In this document: piece by piece, positions 40,376 to 47,079 of the stretch
How positions within the stretch are numbered: position 1 is the first letter of the stretch
Layout: each line of letters begins with the position of its first letter
Position numbers and translations under genes: made by a program
Assembly: GCA_964654015.1 (NCBI GenBank)
Contig: CAZZHQ010000012.1
Coordinates: forward strand, 1-47,079
DNA length: 47,079 bases
Source: JAUUZT01 sp964654015
Lineage (GTDB): Bacteria > Chloroflexota > Dehalococcoidia > GIF9 > AB-539-J10
Direction of reading: 5' to 3'
The notes under the pieces: model-generated
Seen by the model: only the letters and a program-made list of their open reading frames with translations
The model's database searches: none
What the model was told of the DNA's origin: nothing

Positions 40376-41674
40376 ATGATTTGGAATGCCAAATATGAAA
40401 CAATGCCAAGGAAGGAATTAGAAGAACTTCAACTGGAAAGGCTGAAGCGGCAAGTAAGCAGAGTCTACGAGAAAATCCCTTTTTATCAACAGGCATTCAT
40501 GAAGCGGGGCATAAAACCGTCAAGCATTCATTCTTTAACTGATCTTGCCCGGTTGCCTTTTACCATTAAGCAGGATTTCCGTGATAACTATCCATTCGGT
40601 TTGCTTGCTGTTCCCATGGAGCAGGTAGTCAGGATCCATGCCTCCAGCGGCACTACAGGAAAGCCCGTAGTAGCTCCATACACTGCCGGTGATATAGACA
40701 TGTGGGCGGAGGTCATGGCCAGGACTTTATCCTGTGCAGGGATGACAAAAAATGACATAATGCAGAATGCTTATGGCTATGGGCTTTTCACCGGTGGCCT
40801 CGGTTTCCACTATGGTGGTGAAAGACTCGGAGCAACAGTCATCCCCACTGCTGCCGGCAATACAAAAAGGCAAATCATGCTCATGGAAGACCTGGGAACT
40901 ACGGTCATTACATGCACGCCTTCCTATTCACTCACCATCGCCGAAACAGCTCTGGAAATGGGGGTAGACTTGAAGTCCTCTAAACTAAGGCTGGGAGTTC
41001 TTGGAGCCGAGCCCTGGTCAGAACAGATGAGACAAGAAATAGAAACCAAGCTAGCAATACGAGCGATAGACATATACGGGCTTACTGAAATGGTAGGACC
41101 AGGAGTTTCCGTAGAATGCCCCAACAAGTGTGGCATGCACATCTTTGAGGATAATTTCCTCCCAGAGATAATCGACCCCGAAACGGGAGAACAACTTCCT
41201 TATGGCGAGAAGGGAGAGTTAGTGTTAACTACTCTCACCAAGGAGGCGCTACCCATTATACGCTTCCGGACTAAAGATATAACCTCGTTAAACCTTGAAC
41301 CATGTAAGTGCGGAAGAACATTGGTGCGAATGTCTAAAATAACCGGCAGAACAGATGATATGCTGATTATTCGTGGTGTTAATGTTTTTCCCTCTCAAAT
41401 AGAGAGTGTTCTGCTTGAGGTTGAGGGGGTTGAGCCACATTATATAATAGTAGTCGACCGTAAACGCCACATGGACACACTGGAAATTCAGGTTGAGGTA
41501 TCCGATGACGTATTCTCCGACGAAGCGCGTAAAATGGAATCCCTGGAAAAGAAGTTAATGGAAGAAATGGAGAGTACATTAGGTATCAGTCCTGTTATCA
41601 AGCTGGTAGAGCCCAAATCTATTACACGTACTGAAGGAAAAGCTAAGAGGGTTTATGACCGTCGAGAACTCTAA
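40376..41674 (+). CDS. paaK: Phenylacetate-CoA ligase-type AMP-forming ligase
   Basis: A 432-aa adenylate-forming enzyme of the PaaK family. P-loop SSGTTGKP is near residue 87; the DIYGLTEMVGPGV motif contacts the adenylate; the hinge and catalytic lysine are at IRGVNVFPSQIE and the KRVYDRREL end. It converts an aryl or other carboxylic acid to its CoA thioester. In archaea and anaerobes such genes pair with IorAB, as here, and handle arylacetates formed from aromatic amino acids; direction and substrate are inferred. AGGTAAAAGGCG precedes the ATG. Confidence 0.87.
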   Translation: MIWNAKYETMPRKELEELQLERLKRQVSRVYEKIPFYQQAFMKRGIKPSSIHSLTDLARLPFTIKQDFRDNYPFGLLAVPMEQVVRIHASSGTTGKPVVAPYTAGDIDMWAEVMARTLSCAGMTKNDIMQNAYGYGLFTGGLGFHYGGERLGATVIPTAAGNTKRQIMLMEDLGTTVITCTPSYSLTIAETALEMGVDLKSSKLRLGVLGAEPWSEQMRQEIETKLAIRAIDIYGLTEMVGPGVSVECPNKCGMHIFEDNFLPEIIDPETGEQLPYGEKGELVLTTLTKEALPIIRFRTKDITSLNLEPCKCGRTLVRMSKITGRTDDMLIIRGVNVFPSQIESVLLEVEGVEPHYIIVVDRKRHMDTLEIQVEVSDDVFSDEARKMESLEKKLMEEMESTLGISPVIKLVEPKSITRTEGKAKRVYDRREL

Positions 41675-41699
41675 TCGTTCATAGAGGAGTAAGATAAAA

Positions 41700-42092
41700 A
41701 TGAAAATAAAACAGATTTCTGTCTTTATAGAAAACCAGCCCGGTAGACTGGTAGCTATATTGGAAGCATTGAAAGCGAAGAATATTAATATGCTTGCTCT
41801 TTTCGTGTCTGATACCACTGATTTCGGGATAGTCCGTATGATTCTCTCCGACACGGTGCTGGGTATAGAGGCATTAAGAGAAGCTAATTTTGCAGTAAAG
41901 GAGACTGTTGTTCTACGGCAAGAAATACCAGATATTCCGGGGGGTCTCCTCGAGACGATTGCCAGGCCCTTAACTGAGGCGGGGATAAATCTAGAGTATT
42001 TTTACGCTTTCCTTGACACCACACCAGGTAAAGCTACCATCGTCCTTAAAGTGGCTGACCCCGATAAGGCTGAAGAAGTACTTAGCAGGTAA
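41700..42092 (+). CDS. Tandem ACT-domain amino-acid-sensing protein
   Basis: A 130-aa protein made of two ACT domains. Each begins with the family pattern: IKQISVFIENQPGRLVAILE at the N-terminus, then PGGLLETIARPLTEAGINLE for the second. ACT domains bind amino acids, so the protein probably senses the substrates of this pathway. It lies 25 nt after paaK, an association seen in several anaerobes and archaea. It has no DNA-binding domain. Confidence 0.85.
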   Translation: MKIKQISVFIENQPGRLVAILEALKAKNINMLALFVSDTTDFGIVRMILSDTVLGIEALREANFAVKETVVLRQEIPDIPGGLLETIARPLTEAGINLEYFYAFLDTTPGKATIVLKVADPDKAEEVLSR

Positions 42093-42096
42093 TTAA

Positions 42097-42531
42097 CTAT
42101 TTATCCGGTGAAATAGGAACAGTAGTGCCGGTAGCCCTGGCGATTAGCTTGTCATGCTGATTGATAACTGTTATCTCTGATATGCCTACCCGTCGCCCGC
42201 TTTTTATTACCCTGCATTCAGCCGTAAGGGTATCGTATGTTGCTGCTCCACTGATAAAGTGGATATTAAACTGGGTTGCTACACTGGGGTAGGCTAGAGA
42301 ATTAGAGGCGTAGGCGAATGCCTGGTCAGCGATGGACGTTATAATGCCGCCGAAGATAAATCCGTTAAAATTCTGATATTCAGGTAAAAGCTGCATGGTC
42401 ACTTTAGCATAACCCGATTTAAGCTCAATAACCCGCATTTTCAGAAATGAAGCAACTGGTTCTACCTTCATCTTCTCAGTCAGCATCCGTATGTTTTTAT
42501 CTACACTATCAGCCTGCTCGTCTTTATTCAT
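42097..42531 (-). CDS. PaaI-type hotdog thioesterase
   Basis: A 144-aa hotdog-fold protein. The conserved segment NFNGFIFGGIITSIADQAFAYASN carries the Asn-Gly/Gly-Gly and the helix acidic residue (Asp in ADQ) used by PaaI/YbgC-like acyl-CoA thioesterases. It would release CoA from aryl- or acyl-CoA. It converges on the ACT gene with only 4 nt between stops, so it belongs to a separate transcript. The start ATG has a poor ribosome site. Confidence 0.8.
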   Translation of the reverse strand: MNKDEQADSVDKNIRMLTEKMKVEPVASFLKMRVIELKSGYAKVTMQLLPEYQNFNGFIFGGIITSIADQAFAYASNSLAYPSVATQFNIHFISGAATYDTLTAECRVIKSGRRVGISEITVINQHDKLIARATGTTVPISPDK

Positions 42532-42726
42532 ATAAATTTTCTGCCTTGTATCTATTATCTATCTTAAAAAAAGATAATTTACTACATCCTCCGTATTCTT
42601 TTTCCTATCCAGGAGAAGATGTCTTAAAAATGTATTCATCAGGAGGGCAAGGATAGATTCGCTGCTAATAACCGACCAGCCATCTGCAAATAATACCTTA
42701 CAAGTGGAAGATGTATTGACGGAAAT

Positions 42727-43914
42727 CTAGCCTGATTTGTATTTCTGGGCTATTTTCCTGAAGCCTTCCAGTGAACCTTCCAGCGTGCTGTCGTTAACGC
42801 AGTAAGAAATCCTGAAATATCCCGGATACCCAAATCCGCTGCCCGGTACCACAAGTACTCTATGCTGGGATAATTCTTTGACAAAGGCAACATCATCTTT
42901 CAATGGGGACTCAGGGAATAAATAAAACGCTCCCTGAGGTTTCATAACCTTATAACCAATACTGGTTAGATTATCGTAAATTAAATCTCTCTTACGGCGA
43001 TACTCATCTATCGATACGGTTACTCCCTGTAATGCACGTATTACGTTCTGCATTAGAGCCGGCGCGTTTACGTATCCCAGTACGCGATTGCAGAATATAA
43101 GACCAGCCATTATTTCATCATGCTGCTCCAATTCAGGGTGAACCGCAATATATCCAATCCGTTCTCCGGGCAATGCCAGGTCCTTAGAGTATGAATTTAC
43201 TACAAAGCTCTGTTTGTAATGGGGCCAGACATGTGGACACTGTAGCCCATCATATACGATATAGCGATAAGCCTCATCGCTAATGAGTGATATAGGAGAG
43301 CCAAATTCCAGGGATTTTTTTTCCAGTAGCTTACCAAGAGCGATAATAAAGTCGTTGCCATAAACCGCCCCGCTAGGATTGTTGGGTGAGTTTACTATTA
43401 CCGCTTTAGTTTTTTGATTTATGGCATTTGCAAGCTCACCGAGCCGTGGTACAAATTGTTCATCAGTGGATACAACCTTAACGATTCCATTGTGGTTATG
43501 AATATAATGAATGTATTCAGCAAAATATGGGGCGAAAATAACCACTTCATCACCGGGGTTAAGTATTGTCTTGAGCACAACATTCAAACCACCGGCGGCA
43601 CCACAACTCATAACAATATCGTTCTGGCCAATTGCCACACCCGACTCAACTGACAGATAATCAGCTACCGCTTTTCTGGTCCCGGCATAGCCGGCGTTTG
43701 ACATATAGCGATGCATACCCTGAACCGGATTTTCAACAATTCTTTTCAGTTCCTGGCAAAACTCGGCAGGTGGCTCCATAATTGGATTTCCAAGGGTGAG
43801 GTCAAAAACATTACTTTCGCCGTAACGCTCTTTGAGTATATTGCCTTCCTCGAACATTCTCCTGATCCAGGAGCTTTGTTCCATACTGTGCCTGACAGTA
43901 TCAGAAAGTACCAT
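42727..43914 (-). CDS. PLP-dependent aminotransferase, class I/II
   Basis: A 395-aa fold-type I aminotransferase (AspC-like). PLP lysine is in NSYSKDLALPGERIGY; the NSPNNPSG motif and SDEAYRYIVYD (Asp and Tyr contacting the cofactor) are intact; a substrate-carboxylate Arg is expected in YFRISYCV near the C-terminus. It makes 2-oxo acids for the Ior enzyme encoded upstream. The ATG at 43914 overlaps the iorB end by 14 nt with GAAAGGAAA before it, so it is cotranslated. Confidence 0.88.
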   Translation of the reverse strand: MVLSDTVRHSMEQSSWIRRMFEEGNILKERYGESNVFDLTLGNPIMEPPAEFCQELKRIVENPVQGMHRYMSNAGYAGTRKAVADYLSVESGVAIGQNDIVMSCGAAGGLNVVLKTILNPGDEVVIFAPYFAEYIHYIHNHNGIVKVVSTDEQFVPRLGELANAINQKTKAVIVNSPNNPSGAVYGNDFIIALGKLLEKKSLEFGSPISLISDEAYRYIVYDGLQCPHVWPHYKQSFVVNSYSKDLALPGERIGYIAVHPELEQHDEIMAGLIFCNRVLGYVNAPALMQNVIRALQGVTVSIDEYRRKRDLIYDNLTSIGYKVMKPQGAFYLFPESPLKDDVAFVKELSQHRVLVVPGSGFGYPGYFRISYCVNDSTLEGSLEGFRKIAQKYKSG

Positions 43915-44497
43915 CGCCGATTTCCTTTCTGCCTTTATTGAAGGCGCTAATATTTATTGGCACTATCTTAGCTGGCAGCCGTTGCTTAATAACATCCATC
44001 CATACCTGAATTTCAAACGGCAGGAAGACTGAGGCACATCCCAGTAAAAAGATATTCAGTACTCTTATGTCACCTAAACTGATTGCATGTTCGGTACCAC
44101 TGACAGTAATAACGCGAGATGTTTTCCCTTTTAAAATACCGAATATCTCTTCATCATCGGGGTAACTGTCCTTACCTAGATTTACTGTTGACGGTGGTAT
44201 TTTGTAGTTATTAACGATTACAGTTGATTTTTCGTTTAAAAATTGTGCCCATCTCATGGCTTCAAGCTTTTCAAAACCAAGCATTATGTCAGCTTGTCCC
44301 TTTTTGATTAAAGGCGAGTAGACTTTGGCTCCCGCACGAATATGGCTTACCACGCTTCCTCCACGCTGTGCCATACCAAGCGTGTCTGTTTTTTTAGTGT
44401 CATAGCCGGCGGCTAGTGCTACCTCGGCAAAGATGTCACTGGCAAGGATAATACCCTGCCCACCGACTCCTGAGATTATCAGGTTTAGATTCTTCAT
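43901..44497 (-). CDS. iorB: Indolepyruvate:ferredoxin oxidoreductase beta subunit
   Basis: A 198-aa gamma-type domain protein of 2-oxoacid:ferredoxin oxidoreductases. The start NLIISGVGGQGIILASDIFAEVA and KTDTLGMAQRGGSVVSHIR are diagnostic. With IorA it oxidises 2-oxo acids of aromatic amino acids to acyl-CoA, reducing ferredoxin. It overlaps iorA by 4 nt (ATGA). Confidence 0.92.
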   Translation of the reverse strand: MKNLNLIISGVGGQGIILASDIFAEVALAAGYDTKKTDTLGMAQRGGSVVSHIRAGAKVYSPLIKKGQADIMLGFEKLEAMRWAQFLNEKSTVIVNNYKIPPSTVNLGKDSYPDDEEIFGILKGKTSRVITVSGTEHAISLGDIRVLNIFLLGCASVFLPFEIQVWMDVIKQRLPAKIVPINISAFNKGRKEIGDGTF

Positions 44498-46314
44498 TCA
44501 GCCTTTTCCTCACCTTGGGAGAGCTTTGGACTTATCGCGTGCCGCGGGCAAATTTGCCGGCAAACGCCGCAAACATCACCTACGCACAGGTTATCATCAA
44601 TAAATATTTCACCGTCACGGTATTGAATCGCCGGACAACCAATCATGGCGCATAAATCGCATTTGGTGCATTTATCCCTGTCAATATACATCGGCGTAGT
44701 TTTCTTCTTAACCAGTGCCTGACAGCCACCGCGCACTATAATAACGGATAGCTCGGGATTGCTCAGTGATTTCTTCACCGTATTTCTTATCTCTTTTACG
44801 TTGAAAGCATCGACTACCTGAACGTCGCTGACCCCGATGCCACGAACCAGTTTTTCCAGGTCAACTCTGTTCGTAGTTTTACCCTGAGCTGTTCTACCCG
44901 TTCCCGGGTTGTCCTGATGTCCGGTCATGGCAGTAGTCATATTGTCCAGGATGATTACCGTTATTTTTCCATTATTGTAAACGGCATCAACCAACGGGGT
45001 TATACCGGAATGCAAAAATGTAGAATCTCCAATGACGGCGATAATATCACCGGTGACTCCAGCCTTCTCTAGCCCCAACGCCTGCCCAATACCAGCCCCC
45101 ATACAGGCGCAGGTATCCATGGCACTGAGTGGAGGGAGGGCCCCCAGGGTGTAGCACCCGATATCTCCCGCAATAATCATTGAAGATTCACGTTCAGGTT
45201 TATTACGAGTAGATAAGCTATTACGATGGCCTAGATTGCTGAGTGTAAAATAGACACCCACGTGCGGACATCCTGCGCAAAAAAGAGGAGGACGCCCAAG
45301 GAAGGCAGGTTTTCCATCAGGTTTTTCTTTGGAACTAATCTTCGGAAGTAAATTGGCTTTACGGCTGCACTCTTCAACGATATCCGGATTCAATTCTCCG
45401 ACCAGAGGGATGATATCCTTCCCGGTTACCTCTATGCCCATTATTTTAATGCTCTCTTCAATAAAAGGGTCAAGCTCCTCAATGACCAGAAGCTTTTTTA
45501 CTCGCGAGGCAAAATCTTTAATCATGCCCTTCGGCAGGGGATATGGCATACCCAGCTTCAGAAACGATGCCTCGGGAAAAGCCTGCCTGGCGTATTGATA
45601 GGCAACTCCGCTGCTTATTACCCCCAGAGCAGAACTACCCGCTTCTACTTTATTAACAGGAATAGTTTCTGAAAAGGCAGTAAGCTCCAATAATCTCTTC
45701 TCTACCTGGACATGACGTAACCGGGCGTTTGCCGGCAACATAACGTATTTTCTATAATCGAGGGGGAATCCTATCTTCGCATTATCCTGGCGCTGTATTT
45801 TTGCGTCTACAAGTGATTTGGAATGAGAGATACGGGTAGTGCTGCGAACCAGTACCGGCGTATCAAATTTCTCGCTTATATCAAACGCCAGACTCATAAA
45901 ATCATAGGCTTCCTGGCTGTCGCTTGGTTCCAGTACCGGAATCTTGGCTAGTTTAGCATAATAGCGGGTGTCCTGCTCATTCTGTGAGCTGTGCATTCCG
46001 GGGTCATCAGCGACAATGAATACCAGTCCGGCGTTTATTCCGGTTGTGGAGGCCGCCATAAAAGGGTCAGCAGCTACATTTAGTCCAACGTGCTTCATGG
46101 ACACCACTGAACGGGCGCCACCATAGGCTGCTCCTAAGGCTACTTCTACTGCAACCTTTTCGTTGGTGGACCACTCAGCATAGATATCTTTGTGTTGTGA
46201 AATATTCGCCAGTATTTCAGTACTTGGAGTTCCCGGATAGGCTGTTGCAACCCGAACACCTGCATGGTAAGCCCCGAGGGCTAAAGCTTCATTTCCAGAG
46301 AGTAGTTTCATCAC
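44494..46314 (-). CDS. iorA: Indolepyruvate:ferredoxin oxidoreductase alpha subunit
   Basis: A 606-aa catalytic subunit. The N-terminal domain opens LLSGNEALALGAYHAGVRVATAYPGTPSTEI. The TPP-binding motif is in the C-terminal half (GDIGCYTLG and IAVIGDSTFLHSGITPL...NN). The last 70 residues hold two [4Fe-4S] motifs: CTKCDLCAMIGCPAI and CVGDVCGVCRQICP. Substrates are arylpyruvates and the products are aryl-CoA, CO2 and reduced ferredoxin. It is the first gene of the iorA-iorB-aminotransferase operon. The enzyme is oxygen-sensitive and marks an anaerobic amino-acid oxidiser. Confidence 0.93.
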   Translation of the reverse strand: MMKLLSGNEALALGAYHAGVRVATAYPGTPSTEILANISQHKDIYAEWSTNEKVAVEVALGAAYGGARSVVSMKHVGLNVAADPFMAASTTGINAGLVFIVADDPGMHSSQNEQDTRYYAKLAKIPVLEPSDSQEAYDFMSLAFDISEKFDTPVLVRSTTRISHSKSLVDAKIQRQDNAKIGFPLDYRKYVMLPANARLRHVQVEKRLLELTAFSETIPVNKVEAGSSALGVISSGVAYQYARQAFPEASFLKLGMPYPLPKGMIKDFASRVKKLLVIEELDPFIEESIKIMGIEVTGKDIIPLVGELNPDIVEECSRKANLLPKISSKEKPDGKPAFLGRPPLFCAGCPHVGVYFTLSNLGHRNSLSTRNKPERESSMIIAGDIGCYTLGALPPLSAMDTCACMGAGIGQALGLEKAGVTGDIIAVIGDSTFLHSGITPLVDAVYNNGKITVIILDNMTTAMTGHQDNPGTGRTAQGKTTNRVDLEKLVRGIGVSDVQVVDAFNVKEIRNTVKKSLSNPELSVIIVRGGCQALVKKKTTPMYIDRDKCTKCDLCAMIGCPAIQYRDGEIFIDDNLCVGDVCGVCRQICPRHAISPKLSQGEEKAE

Positions 46315-46404
46315 GATTAAAAGTCATTATATCACAGGAATATTGCTGTTTTACAAAACTTTGATATAAAGGCTTGTGTAACGGAACCAGAGAGTAGTTT
46401 CAAC

Positions 46405-46632
46405 CTAGGCGACAACCGCAGGCTTCAGCTCAAGCGTTACTAAAAGAGAAGGATTAGGGGCAAGGTCAAAATCTGCCATCTCCTCACCTTCAAGATGCAG
46501 TGAAACAGCTTCCTGAAGGTTGTTCATAGTCTCATCCAGAGTCTTACCCTGAGTTACCACTGCTATCTCCAAGCACTCAGCAATGTAATAGCTTTCACCT
46601 TTATGCACAAATGCTTTAATAGAATGTCGCAT
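46405..46632 (-). CDS. HicB-family antitoxin-like protein (orphan)
   Basis: A 75-aa protein with the partial RNase-H fold of HicB: IKAFVHKGESYYIAECLEIAV, then TQGKTLDETMNNLQEAVSLHLE. There is no C-terminal DNA-binding domain. AAGGAGGGG lies 6 nt before the ATG at 46632. No HicA toxin is seen on either side, so it is an orphan or the toxin was lost. Confidence 0.8.
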   Translation of the reverse strand: MRHSIKAFVHKGESYYIAECLEIAVVTQGKTLDETMNNLQEAVSLHLEGEEMADFDLAPNPSLLVTLELKPAVVA

Positions 46633-46723
46633 ATTTAACCCCTCCTTAGCTTTACAAAAAACTAAACACTCCCTATTATGACCAATTTTTTTAAACAAAC
46701 TTATTGTACTTGATACTAATTAG

Positions 46724-46861
46724 TTACTCAATCTTAATGGAAGTATTGATGGAGAATGGTACAGTGATATTCCAAAGAATTTTGGTTCAGGCGGTTCTTT
46801 ATTTGCTCTTGAACGAGATATTGAATTTTATCGTATTTGGGTAAGACGTGGTCGTATCTGA
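46724..46861 (+). pseudogene. Protein-like fragment without start codon
   Basis: The open stretch contains NGSIDGEWYSDIPKNFGSGG and then LFALERDIEFYRIWVRRGRI before TGA. The composition is strongly protein-like but there is no start in frame and no family is recognised. It sits 10 nt before the partial gene at 46872 and may be a small gene of the same element. Confidence 0.3.
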
Positions 46862-46871
46862 AGATAGAATG

Positions 46872-47079
46872 ATGAAGTGGAGGGTAATAATTAAAGAAAA
46901 AAATGGCATTGGGCTTAAAGTTGAATCCTGTATACGTGTTTATTATTTCAATTTTAAACAACAAAGAATCTTTGATAAGCCAAAACTAGAAAATGCTGCT
47001 ACTAATAGCCTTTCCCCCCGAAGCATGCGGAGGCTGAGATACATAGGTAACACCTGTGGTATGTTTAGTAAAGATATTA
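46872..47079 (+). CDS. Partial gene at window edge, possibly a replication-initiator-like protein
   Basis: ATG at 46872 runs open to the window end (69 codons). The basic segment SLSPRSMRRLRYIGNTCGMF resembles the region just ahead of the first motif in some rolling-circle (HUH) replication initiators of phages and plasmids, where FLTLTY would be expected next. That part lies outside the window, so this identification is tentative. Base composition is AT-rich. Confidence 0.3.
   Translation, partial: MKWRVIIKEKNGIGLKVESCIRVYYFNFKQQRIFDKPKLENAATNSLSPRSMRRLRYIGNTCGMFSKDI

Noticed and set aside
42595..42730. Possible gene tail on the plus strand (TDQPSANNTLQVEDVLTEI before TAG)
   Set aside because: The short run looks protein-like, but the frame upstream has poor composition and no start or family could be found, so it is not listed as a feature.
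46734..46964. Minus-strand 76-aa open frame
   Set aside because: Composition is not protein-like, and the plus strand carries the more convincing fragment and the edge ORF in the same place.
1..47079. CRISPR arrays, tRNA or rRNA genes, insertion sequences with transposase
   Set aside because: Read through both strands; no regularly spaced repeats, cloverleaf or rRNA-like sequence, or transposase gene was recognised. By-eye reading can miss a tRNA.

Overview
The window reads as a chromosomal segment of an anaerobic bacterium with intermediate GC content. Bacterial signs are Shine-Dalgarno sites, sigma70-type promoters (TTGACA/TGGACA with 16-18 nt spacers), lipoprotein lipoboxes and many tightly packed operons. 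The gene set fits Chloroflexota of the Dehalococcoidia type: corrinoid-dependent methyltransferases, indolepyruvate:ferredoxin oxidoreductase, Liv-type amino-acid transport, D-aminoacylase, and a choice-of-anchor/FG-GAP surface protein. That placement is inference from gene content only; no rRNA, tRNA or marker gene is present.

Layout. (1) 78-2700: a QueG-like double-cluster Fe-S protein, then on the minus strand a MarR regulator, a DUF318-type permease and a small membrane protein, with a PIN-domain remnant behind them. (2) 2853-7173: D-aminoacylase, an XRE regulator, a patchy region with a small Cys-rich protein, a helix-turn-helix remnant coupled to a single-domain response regulator, and a protease-like gene broken by a frameshift and an in-frame TGA. 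(3) 7271-13010: an operon of a diaminopentanoate-dehydrogenase-like enzyme, a D-threonine-aldolase-like PLP protein that appears to lack its metal ligands, a DnaJ-C-like/thioredoxin fusion and a CPBP protease. A LeuCD-type hydro-lyase follows, flanked by two copies of a 35-nt repeat. (4) 13389-21836: DegV, an FG-GAP surface protein, GNAT, a three-gene ABC importer, a SIMPL lipoprotein and an SDR. (5) 22422-27672: two divergent MttB-family methyltransferases, their corrinoid protein and an asparagine-synthetase homologue whose glutaminase site looks dead. (6) 27698-35508: membrane protein, DUF3795 protein, sodium:solute symporter, an AT-rich island with an ImmA/IrrE-type peptidase, an RHH/PIN toxin-antitoxin pair, ROK kinase, two very small proteins and a secreted nuclease. 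(7) 35627-46314: livKHMGF, phenylacetate-CoA ligase, tandem ACT protein, hotdog thioesterase, aminotransferase and IorBA. (8) 46405-47079: an orphan HicB and the AT-rich edge of what may be a mobile element, with a partial gene running off the end.

Working together, much of the window is about taking up and oxidising amino acids and methylated amines. Liv and the TrpX-like importer bring in substrates. The aminotransferase and IorAB turn amino acids into acyl-CoAs and reduced ferredoxin. PaaK and the thioesterase adjust the acyl-CoA/acid balance, and D-aminoacylase suggests use of D-amino acids from dead cell wall. The most unusual unit is the MttB-MttB-corrinoid-AsnB-like operon. It joins demethylation of a quaternary or tertiary amine to an ATP-dependent amide-forming enzyme that by inspection cannot use glutamine.

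An unusual number of gene remnants (near 801, 5713, 6346, 7081, 22089, 28247 and 46724) sit between intact operons, which suggests repeated insertion and decay.
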